From Planctomycetota bacterium (GTDB taxonomy: Bacteria > Planctomycetota > UBA8108), in assembly GCA_022451445.1 (NCBI GenBank), contig JAKUSY010000266.1, positions 1-5,011 on the forward strand: a DNA stretch of 5,011 nt, read 5' to 3'. Position numbers and translations under genes: made by a program. The notes below the pieces were generated by a model, which made no database searches, was not told where the DNA came from, and was given only the letters and a program-made list of their open reading frames with translations. Below, piece by piece: positions 1-5,011 of this stretch. Position 1 is the first letter of the stretch; the number at the start of each line of letters is the position of its first letter.

Positions 1-1026
1 GAAGTCCAGGTAGAAGATGTAGGTGAAGGGCGAGCCCTGCATGGGCCTCGACTCCAGCTTCGTCAGGTTGATCTTGTGGTGCTCCAGGATCGAAAGCGCC
101 TTGAGCAGGGCGCCTTCGTGGTGCCCGGTCGAGAGAACGAGAGAGGTCTTGCAGGGGACCCGGCTGTCGACCTGGTTGGGACGCGGCGCGATGATTACGA
201 ATCGCGTGTAGTTCTCGCGCTGGTTGGCGAGGTTGCGCTTCAGCACCTCGAGGCCGTAGATCCTGCCGGCCTCCTCGCTGGCGATCGCGGCCTGCTCGGG
301 GTCGCCATCCTCGCTTATTTTCTTCGCGGCCTCGGCGGTGTCCATGTAGGTCTCCTGCACGCAATTCTTGAGCCTGGAGAGGAAATCAGAACACTGGGCA
401 AGCGCCTGGTAATGCGAGTAGATGCGATGGATCGTCGAAAGGGGCGCCTTCTCGAGCCCCAGCAGGCAGTGCTGGACCGGGAAGACCTCTTCTCCCACGA
501 TACTGAGCTTGGTTGCCAGCAGGAGGTCGTAGACGGCGTTGATGCTGCCGGCGGTGGTGTTTTCTATCGGCAGGATGGCATAGTCCGCCTGGCCGTTTTC
601 GACCGCGGCTACAACGTCGGAGAAGTTCTTGTAGCCCTCGAAGGAGCAATTATCGAGCTGGCTGCGGAAGAATTTTTCTCCGGCCAGGTAGCTGTAGGCG
701 CCCTCGACTCCCTGGTAGGCGATGCAGAGCAGCTTCGCGGTGGCGGGGTTGAGGTTGGTCTGGAGGAAAGATTCCTGTGAGCGCACCGAGTCCGCGATGA
801 TCTCGTGGAAGACCCGGGTCACGAAGTGGGCGTCGAGTCCGAGCTCGCGCCCGGCCTTGATGAGAGTCTCGAGGATCTCGCCTTCCCTTTTCGGGTCGCG
901 AAGATCGAGTCCTCTCCCGAGCTTGTCCTCGATCACCTTTCGGCTGATGGCCCGCCTCTGGGCAAGCAGCTCGAGGAGGCTCTTGTCGAGGTTGTTGATG
1001 TCCTTCCGGCATTGGTCGAGATCCAT
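1..1026 (-). CDS. pheA: Bifunctional chorismate mutase / prephenate dehydratase (P-protein), 3' end cut by window edge
   Basis: It converts chorismate to prephenate and then to phenylpyruvate, the committed branch to phenylalanine, in the cytoplasm. The 342 visible codons run without a stop to the window edge. Residues 1-90 form an AroQ-type chorismate mutase domain. By my alignment to the E. coli P-protein, every active-site position is kept: R7, R24, K35, D44, R47, E48, S80 and Q84. Residues 98-280 form the prephenate dehydratase domain, with YQGVEGAYS (104-112), PIENTTAGSI (153-162) and the catalytic Thr in NYTRF (272-276). From about 293 an ACT domain begins, with GALLKAL (305-311) and ESRP (325-328), the phenylalanine-binding motifs, so feedback inhibition by Phe is likely. 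Usual P-protein lengths suggest only a few dozen residues are missing. The ATG at 1026 is one base after the ilvE stop and has a good Shine-Dalgarno, so the start is secure. All of this is read directly except the allostery, which is family knowledge. Confidence 0.97.
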   Translation of the reverse strand, partial: MDLDQCRKDINNLDKSLLELLAQRRAISRKVIEDKLGRGLDLRDPKREGEILETLIKAGRELGLDAHFVTRVFHEIIADSVRSQESFLQTNLNPATAKLLCIAYQGVEGAYSYLAGEKFFRSQLDNCSFEGYKNFSDVVAAVENGQADYAILPIENTTAGSINAVYDLLLATKLSIVGEEVFPVQHCLLGLEKAPLSTIHRIYSHYQALAQCSDFLSRLKNCVQETYMDTAEAAKKISEDGDPEQAAIASEEAGRIYGLEVLKRNLANQRENYTRFVIIAPRPNQVDSRVPCKTSLVLSTGHHEGALLKALSILEHHKINLTKLESRPMQGSPFTYIFYLDF

Positions 1027-1027
1027 C

Positions 1028-2074
1028 TCAGACCTCCCTGATCCAATCGAATGGATCTTCCCTCTCGCCGGTCTGGATTCCGCGCAGGATTTCGAGAAGC
1101 TCCATACGAAGATCGTCTTTCTCCAGGAGCTTGACCTCGTCTTTGTGGACTACCTCTCGGACATTGAGCAATGTCCAGGCAGTTCCGGTGCAGAACATCT
1201 CCTCGCCTTCCTCCAGGACCTCCTGGATAGAGAGCTCCCGCTCCTGGACATCCAGGCTGAGCAGGTCACGGGCGATTCGAAGGGTCGAGTCGCGCGTCAC
1301 CCCGGGCAGGATCTGGCTGTCGAGCGGTGGCGTGACCAGCGCTCCTGATTTCAGCAGGACGAAGGGGTTCGAGCCGCTGGTCTCGGTCAGGTATTGGAGA
1401 TGGTGCGCGTCAAGGTAGAGGACATCATCGAAGCCCTGGTCTTTCCACTGCTGGGCGACCCAGATGGCGCCGGCGTAATTTCCCATCGCCTTTGCCCAGC
1501 CTGTTCCCCCGGGGGCGACACGGCCCTGCTCGAGCACCTTCAGGCGAACTCCCTGGGGGCTCCCCCCGCGGAAGTAGCTGCCCACCGGACTGCAGAAAAT
1601 ATGCGTGGCGAAGTGCCTGCAGGGACCTAGGCCGAGCTGGGGCTCTACCGCGTGCTGCATGGGGCGCAGATAGAGTGAGCCGTATTCCGGTGGCGGAATG
1701 AAGCGCTCGTTGCGCCGCACCACCGCGACGCAGGAGTCGATGAATTGCTCGATCGGGAAGGGAGGCATCATCAGCCTCTCGGCGGAATTCCGCATCCGGA
1801 CCGCATTGGCATCGGGGCGAAAGAGCAGGATCCTCCCGTCGGTGGTTCTCTGGGCCTTCAGACCTTCGAAAACGCCCACGCCGTAAGACATTAGGGCCGC
1901 CGCGGGCGAGATCGTAATGCCCTGGAAGGGCATGAATTCGCCCTCATCCCAGACCGGCTCCCTCTCCGTGTCCCCGAGACTTCTGTACATGCAGTCGGTC
2001 TCTGTAAGGGAGAAGGTAAGGGTGTCCCAGTCAGGAAGTGGATTGTTGTTCTGTCCGGTCATTTCCCGGTGCAT
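1028..2074 (-). CDS. ilvE: Branched-chain amino acid aminotransferase, group II (BCAT), fold-type IV PLP enzyme
   Basis: It transfers an amino group between glutamate and the 2-oxo acids of Ile, Leu and Val, the last step of their synthesis (and first of breakdown), in the cytoplasm. Residues below are numbered from the most upstream in-frame start. An N-terminal segment with PDWDTLTFSLTETD is typical of the eukaryote-like group II. Then come YGVGVFEGLKAQR (67-79), the PLP-binding lysine K198 in GGTGWAKAMGNYAGA, the conserved Glu (E234) and Asn (N239) in TETSGSN, and ILPGVTRDSTLRIAR (258-272) at the phosphate-binding region. About 350 residues is normal for the group. The start is uncertain: in-frame candidates are TTG at 2083, ATG at 2074 and ATG at 2062, none with a strong Shine-Dalgarno. 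I chose the first ATG. It is first in an operon with pheA, one base apart. Activity on phenylpyruvate is possible for this family but is not shown by the sequence. Confidence 0.95.
   Translation of the reverse strand: MHREMTGQNNNPLPDWDTLTFSLTETDCMYRSLGDTEREPVWDEGEFMPFQGITISPAAALMSYGVGVFEGLKAQRTTDGRILLFRPDANAVRMRNSAERLMMPPFPIEQFIDSCVAVVRRNERFIPPPEYGSLYLRPMQHAVEPQLGLGPCRHFATHIFCSPVGSYFRGGSPQGVRLKVLEQGRVAPGGTGWAKAMGNYAGAIWVAQQWKDQGFDDVLYLDAHHLQYLTETSGSNPFVLLKSGALVTPPLDSQILPGVTRDSTLRIARDLLSLDVQERELSIQEVLEEGEEMFCTGTAWTLLNVREVVHKDEVKLLEKDDLRMELLEILRGIQTGEREDPFDWIREV
1032..1039 (-). promoter_or_regulatory. Shine-Dalgarno of pheA inside the 3' end of ilvE
   Basis: On the minus strand this reads AGGGAGGT, five bases before the pheA ATG. 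It sits within the last codons of ilvE, whose TGA is separated from the ATG by a single G. The arrangement fixes the pheA start and suggests translational coupling of the two enzymes. Confidence 0.8.
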
Positions 2075-2093
2075 CTCTGACAACTGGCATTAA

Positions 2094-2106
2094 GGTGGCC
2101 GATAAG
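2094..2106 (+). repeat. GGT(n)CCGATAAG repeat, downstream copy
   Basis: The 13-mer GGTGGCCGATAAG matches the two upstream copies at 2185 and 2204 with one extra base in the middle. It lies in the inferred 5' leader of ilvE, about 12-25 bases downstream of the predicted transcription start, a position where a bound repressor could block the promoter. The repeat is seen directly; the operator role is inferred. Confidence 0.45.
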
Positions 2107-2124
2107 AAAAAACAAAGACCGATG

Positions 2125-2154
2125 ATTATAAGGCTTCATTTCAGTCTCTGGCAA
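2125..2154 (-). promoter_or_regulatory. Sigma-70-type promoter for ilvE-pheA
   Basis: The minus strand has TTGCCA (2154-2149, five of six consensus bases) and a perfect TATAAT (2130-2125) separated by 18 bases. Transcription should start near 2118, giving a leader of roughly 45 nt before the ATG at 2074. The leader starts with a pyrimidine-rich stretch. I see no terminator/antiterminator hairpin in it, so control is more likely at initiation than by attenuation. A GATAA word abuts the -35 box on its upstream side. Confidence 0.7.
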
Positions 2155-2184
2155 GATAACCCAAGCGAGCTGGAACCCGCGCAT

Positions 2185-2215
2185 GGTCCGGATAAGTCGG
2201 GTTGGTGCCGATAAG
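2185..2215 (+). repeat. Pair of direct repeats GGTCCGGATAAG / GGTGCCGATAAG
   Basis: Two 12-mers starting at 2185 and 2204, 19 bases apart, differ at only two positions. They lie about 30-60 bases upstream of the -35 box of the ilvE promoter, between the two divergent operons. A further related word, CGGATAAT (2218-2225), follows immediately and is part of the odd palindrome GGATAATCC (2219-2227). These could be binding sites for a transcription factor acting on either operon. No known regulator's consensus is recognised. Confidence 0.45.
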
Positions 2216-2354
2216 GGCGGATAATCCTTTCCCCACGCTTTAAACAGCCCTTCTTTATCTTATTTCGGCCTGAGTCTTGTGTAACATTTGGTCAGCTTCT
2301 TGATTACCGTGGGCGGCCGGAGTCGGCTGCCCTGGATTTTCAGTGATTACTATT

Positions 2355-2360
2355 GGCGGA
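2355..2360 (+). promoter_or_regulatory. Likely ribosome binding site of lptF
   Basis: GGCGGA lies five bases before the ATG at 2366. It is an imperfect Shine-Dalgarno match, but it supports this ATG over the TTG 78 bases upstream. Confidence 0.45.
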
Positions 2361-2365
2361 TCCTG

Positions 2366-3640
2366 ATGAACAGCAAGCGGGCGGGCACATCCTGGGGACT
2401 CACGCGGCATATCGTCCTGGAGATCCTCAAGACATTTCTCTTCTCCCTCCTGGTCCTGGAGCTGAGCTATTCGCTCCTGGTCTCTATCCTGGCGGCGGGG
2501 AAATATGACATCGACCTGCCGCTGGCATTGCCTGTCATGTGGTACGCGGCGACGGCCATGCTCAGCGACAGCATTCCCCTTGCCCTGATGTTCTCCACCA
2601 GCCTGGTCTACGGTCGCCTCGTGGCTGACCGCGAGATCATGGCGGCGAGGAGCTTCGGCATCTCCAACGGCAGGATCCTGCTGCCGGCCCTGCTGCTCGG
2701 CCTCGCCTTCACTTTTTCAGGTTACTTCATCAACGGCCACCTCGTCCCCCTGATGAAGCACAAGCGCAACGATGTCGGCAGCCTTCTCATCAACCAGTTC
2801 CGCGCCCTGGGCAAGGGCCAGAACAGGGATTTTCGTTTCGGCAACCTGAACCTCTGGATCATGGAACACGAGGGCAGGAGCCTGAGGGGCGTCTTTGTCG
2901 GGCCGAGGGCGGATGCCGACACCGACGAGATACTCAGCCAGGAGAAGATCGACAAGCTGGACCTGGTCTCCTACCCCTACTGTCTCTACGCCGGCGAGGG
3001 CACGATTCTCTTTCCCGACGAGCTCAGGTTCAGGAGCGCCTCGGCCGAGTCTCCTCTTGCCGCGAGCGCTCCCGCGAAGCCGGCGGATGGAACTCTTGCC
3101 GGGCACATCATCATCGAGCTCAGGGATGTGAGCGTTTTTTATTCGAGCGAGCTTCATCCGGGCGGGTCGAATTCTTTTTTCCAGCGAATGCATCTCGATG
3201 AACTGAACATCTCTTTTGACCCTGCGAGCAAGGCGAGGCGCGCGAGGCGGGGCAAGGAGCTTGGCAATGGGGCGCTCGGTAGGGAGATCCGCGCCGCGAG
3301 GGATGGTCCCGCGGGGAGGCCCCCGGCGGAGGCGGGGGCCAAGGCGCTCGAGCGCCTGCAGTTTGAATACCATGGGCGAATCGCCCGGATGTTGAGCTGC
3401 GGTCTCTTCGCCCTGCTGGGGGGGGTGATAGCCTTGTACCTGAATTCGGGCAACCGGCTGCTGCCGTTCTTCGTTTCCTGCGGAGTTCTTCCGACCGTTT
3501 TTTACGGTGGTACCGTCGTCTTCCAGGTGGCGGTACATAAAGGGGCTCTTCCCCTGGCGGTTGTGCACGTGCCCGCCGTCATACTCCTCGGCGCCCTGGG
3601 CTGGGGCCTGTGGCGTCTTGAAACGGAGGTAGGCAGGTAG
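2366..3640 (+). CDS. lptF: LPS export permease, LptF type (YjgP/YjgQ family)
   Basis: This is an inner-membrane subunit of the LptB2FG ABC exporter, which extracts LPS from the outer leaflet of the inner membrane and hands it to the LptC/LptA bridge. From the ATG at 2366 the protein has 424 residues. TM1 is about 18-42, TM2 about 60-82 and TM3 about 103-123. A large periplasmic domain (about 125-335) follows, then TM4-TM6 at about 342-360, 365-388 and 395-415. The cytoplasmic loop GRLVADREIMAARSFGIS (83-100) is the family's coupling helix. Its Glu (E90) matches the Glu that contacts LptB in E. coli. The protein is longer than E. coli LptF (about 366), partly through an Arg/Ala/Gly-rich stretch (287-327) just before TM4. 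The ATG is preferred because TM1 then begins about 18 residues in, as usual; a TTG start at 2288 would add 26 atypical residues. It is followed by lptG after 6 nt. Family assignment is firm; F versus G is less so. Confidence 0.88.
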   Translation: MNSKRAGTSWGLTRHIVLEILKTFLFSLLVLELSYSLLVSILAAGKYDIDLPLALPVMWYAATAMLSDSIPLALMFSTSLVYGRLVADREIMAARSFGISNGRILLPALLLGLAFTFSGYFINGHLVPLMKHKRNDVGSLLINQFRALGKGQNRDFRFGNLNLWIMEHEGRSLRGVFVGPRADADTDEILSQEKIDKLDLVSYPYCLYAGEGTILFPDELRFRSASAESPLAASAPAKPADGTLAGHIIIELRDVSVFYSSELHPGGSNSFFQRMHLDELNISFDPASKARRARRGKELGNGALGREIRAARDGPAGRPPAEAGAKALERLQFEYHGRIARMLSCGLFALLGGVIALYLNSGNRLLPFFVSCGVLPTVFYGGTVVFQVAVHKGALPLAVVHVPAVILLGALGWGLWRLETEVGR

Positions 3641-3646
3641 ATCCTC

Positions 3647-4825
3647 ATGTCCCTTTTTCAGCGAATCACCAAGAGCTGTCCGGCGACCCTCGACCTCTAC
3701 ATCCTGCGCCTGTTCCTCGTCGTGTACGTCGTCAGCCTGCTGAGCTTCTGCCTGATCTTTGTGCTCATCGACCTGGTGGAGAACCTGGATAATTTCAACC
3801 GCCAGTCGGGCTCGCTCGGCGAGCTCTTCAGCCTGATGCTCCGGTATTACAGCATCAACCTGCCGATTGTTTTCTGCCAGGTGCTCGGGCCCATCGTATG
3901 TCTCACCTCGGGTCTCTTCACCATGACCCTGCTGCAGCGCTCCAACGAGCTGATCCCGGTCCTCGCCAACGGTCGCAGCTACCGCCGCCTCTTCCTGCCG
4001 GTATTGCTCGCCGCCGGGGTGATCTCCGTGGGAACCTACCTGGTCCAGGACTTCTGGATCCCGGGGACCCGCGAGGCCTTCCGGGAGATGGCCAGCAAGC
4101 GAAAGGGGCGGCTCGAGACGATGGACCTGAAGTACGAGGACACGCAGGAGGGAATCCTGATTCTCATCCGGCGCTACCTGGTCAACGAGAAACGCGCCGA
4201 GGGGGTTCTGGTCCTGCCGACCAGCCCGGGGGAGGAGCCTGATTCCGTTATCTCGGCCAGGCAGATGGATTGGGTGCAGCCCAGCCGGGGCCGCGGCTAC
4301 TGGCTCATGAAGAAGGGCTGGATAGCTCTCTACGAGCCTTTTGAATTTCGCGAGGGCGCCCGGCGCTCGAGGCTGGTTACCGTGTCCCAGCCGGAGGTGG
4401 AGGGAGGGGCCGCCCGCCTGTCGGAGTCTTTTATCGAGCGTGAGCTCGAGACGGTCCTCTCGCCCGAGGACCTCGAGGTGCGCGAGGCGCAGGTCGCGCA
4501 TATGAGCCTCGCTGACCTGAAGAGGAAGGTCAGCACCACCGCGGACAGAGGCTGGAAGAGCAAGTATTACTCGCGGATCTTTCATCCCGTTCACAACCTG
4601 GTCCTGCTGCTTCTGGGCCTTCCCATCATCGTCTCTTCCGGCACCAGCAATGTCTTCCTGGGCGCCTTCCTGGCGGTCTGTGTGGGGACGGTTTATTTCG
4701 TTGCCGGGGCCTTCTGCCAGGCCCTTGGAGCCCAGGGGGTTCTTCCGCCCGTCATCGGCTCAGCCCTTGGGCCGGTCCTGTTCCTGGCCCTGTCGCTGAC
4801 CTGGTGGAGGGAGCTTCGCAGCTAG
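3647..4825 (+). CDS. lptG: LPS export permease, LptG type (YjgP/YjgQ family)
   Basis: This is the partner permease of LptF in LptB2FG; the two half-channels are expected to form the V-shaped LPS cavity. It has 392 residues, slightly longer than E. coli LptG (about 360). TM1 is about 18-42, ending in IDLVENLDNF, typical of the family. TM2 (about 70-95) leads into the coupling helix QRSNELIPVLANGRSYRR (97-114), whose E101 matches the LptB-contacting Glu. TM3 is about 115-134. A periplasmic beta-rich domain (about 135-305) follows, then TM4-TM6 at about 315-330, 335-357 and 366-386. The ATG is 6 nt after the lptF stop. An AGGT overlapping that stop lies 8 bases before it, and a stronger GGAGGT lies 16 bases before, so reinitiation after lptF is likely. 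The loop after TM1 (VENLDNFNR) and the gene order favour LptG, but subfamily naming needs comparison. LptB, LptC and LptA are not in the window. Confidence 0.88.
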   Translation: MSLFQRITKSCPATLDLYILRLFLVVYVVSLLSFCLIFVLIDLVENLDNFNRQSGSLGELFSLMLRYYSINLPIVFCQVLGPIVCLTSGLFTMTLLQRSNELIPVLANGRSYRRLFLPVLLAAGVISVGTYLVQDFWIPGTREAFREMASKRKGRLETMDLKYEDTQEGILILIRRYLVNEKRAEGVLVLPTSPGEEPDSVISARQMDWVQPSRGRGYWLMKKGWIALYEPFEFREGARRSRLVTVSQPEVEGGAARLSESFIERELETVLSPEDLEVREAQVAHMSLADLKRKVSTTADRGWKSKYYSRIFHPVHNLVLLLLGLPIIVSSGTSNVFLGAFLAVCVGTVYFVAGAFCQALGAQGVLPPVIGSALGPVLFLALSLTWWRELRS

Positions 4826-4985
4826 GTGAGGTCAAACGGTCTTGCGTTCTTACCCGAGGTTGGTTATTAAGACGTCAGCGGTTTTCTTGTCGCTGCCCGG
4901 CGGCGGATGACGCTGCGCGGTCTTCCAGCCGGCAGGCTCGCGTTGAATTGCGTGAAGAGAAAGTAAAACAGCAGGAGAGAGCAAG
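4826..4985 (+). other. Spacer between lptG and the next gene
   Basis: These 160 bases have no open frame I trust. A weak promoter-like pair, TTGCGT (4842-4847) and TATTAA (4865-4870) with a 17-base spacer, could drive the next gene. A short inverted repeat CAGCG/CGCTG (4876-4880 and 4891-4895) follows, but without the T-run of an intrinsic terminator. Whether the next gene is in the lpt operon is therefore open. Confidence 0.3.
4973..4977 (+). promoter_or_regulatory. Shine-Dalgarno of the gene starting at 4986
   Basis: AGGAG lies eight bases before the ATG at 4986, in a purine-rich stretch. This spacing and strength are what make the short open frame at the right edge credible as a real gene start. 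Confidence 0.6.
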
Positions 4986-5011
4986 ATGGATTCATCCCTC
5001 GTGATCCTCGC
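4986..5011 (+). CDS. Start of an unidentified gene, cut by the right edge
   Basis: Only MDSSLVIL is visible. The ATG has a strong, well-spaced Shine-Dalgarno and follows lptG on the same strand by 160 nt. The hydrophobic residues right after the start would fit a membrane protein or a signal sequence, but eight residues do not allow a family to be named. Confidence 0.5.

Larger units (their letters stand above)
2075..2365. other. Divergent intergenic region between ilvE-pheA and lptF-lptG
   Basis: About 290 bases hold no convincing gene. The part nearest ilvE carries its promoter and the GATAAG repeats. From about 2228 to 2365 the strand leading to lptF has several AT-rich words (for example TTTAAA at 2240 and TTTATCTTATTT near 2254) but no -35/-10 pair I would call. 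The lptF frame stays open upstream to a TTG at 2288, but that stretch does not resemble the family. Confidence 0.6.

Noticed and set aside
76..780. A 234-codon plus-strand open frame over pheA
   Set aside because: It is a shadow of pheA in GC-rich DNA. The minus strand shows all catalytic motifs of chorismate mutase and prephenate dehydratase, and the plus-strand product resembles nothing I know.
2031..2090. A 19-codon upstream open frame (ATG at 2090, stop at 2031) overlapping the start of ilvE in another frame, considered as a leader peptide
   Set aside because: It has no Shine-Dalgarno and no run of Leu, Ile, Val or Phe codons, and it overlaps ilvE rather than preceding a terminator hairpin, so it does not look like an attenuator.
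2288..2365. A 26-residue N-terminal extension of LptF from a TTG start
   Set aside because: The stretch has no family resemblance and no Shine-Dalgarno. The ATG at 2366 puts TM1 at the normal distance from the N-terminus.
2717..4594. A 625-codon open frame on the minus strand, antisense to both lptF and lptG
   Set aside because: lptF and lptG lie in the same reading phase and this frame is their exact codon-aligned complement. It stays open only because both genes avoid TTA, CTA and TCA codons; it ends at the sense TCA at 2717-2719. Its product is charged and rich in His, Gln, Glu and Arg, with no recognisable domain, while the sense strand encodes clear membrane proteins.
4876..4895. Inverted repeat CAGCG/CGCTG after lptG, considered as an intrinsic terminator
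   Set aside because: The stem is only five base pairs and no T-run follows it, so termination here is not supported.

Overview
This window is ordinary-looking chromosomal DNA from a Gram-negative (diderm) bacterium. It is GC-rich, and codon third positions are mostly G or C. The two LPS-export permease genes imply an outer membrane with lipopolysaccharide. Nothing fixes the phylum. A lineage outside the well-studied Pseudomonadota is plausible, because the gene neighbourhood (ilvE-pheA divergent from lptF-lptG) is not the classical pepA-lptF-lptG layout, but this is inference.

Left half, minus strand (positions 2074 down to 1): an amino-acid operon. A group-II branched-chain aminotransferase (ilvE) is followed after one base by pheA, a bifunctional chorismate mutase/prephenate dehydratase. 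The pheA gene runs off the left edge inside its C-terminal ACT domain. A strong Shine-Dalgarno sequence for pheA lies inside the last codons of ilvE, so the two are probably translationally coupled. Together they cover chorismate to phenylpyruvate and a transaminase that makes Ile, Leu and Val and might also accept phenylpyruvate.

Middle (about 2075-2365): a divergent regulatory region. On the minus strand it holds a near-consensus sigma-70 promoter (TTGCCA, 18 bases, TATAAT) for ilvE-pheA. Around it is an unusual cluster of GATAA(G) words, three of them within longer direct repeats of the form GGT(n)CCGATAAG. This is the best candidate in the window for an undescribed element, probably operator sites.

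Right half, plus strand (2366-4825): lptF and lptG, 6 nt apart, encode the two inner-membrane subunits of the LptB2FG ABC exporter that extracts LPS and passes it to LptC/LptA. The ATPase LptB is not in the window. After a 160-nt gap, a well-formed Shine-Dalgarno sequence and ATG at 4986 open a further gene, of which only eight full codons are visible.

I see no mobile element, CRISPR array, tRNA, rRNA or other RNA gene, and no convincing new multi-gene system.
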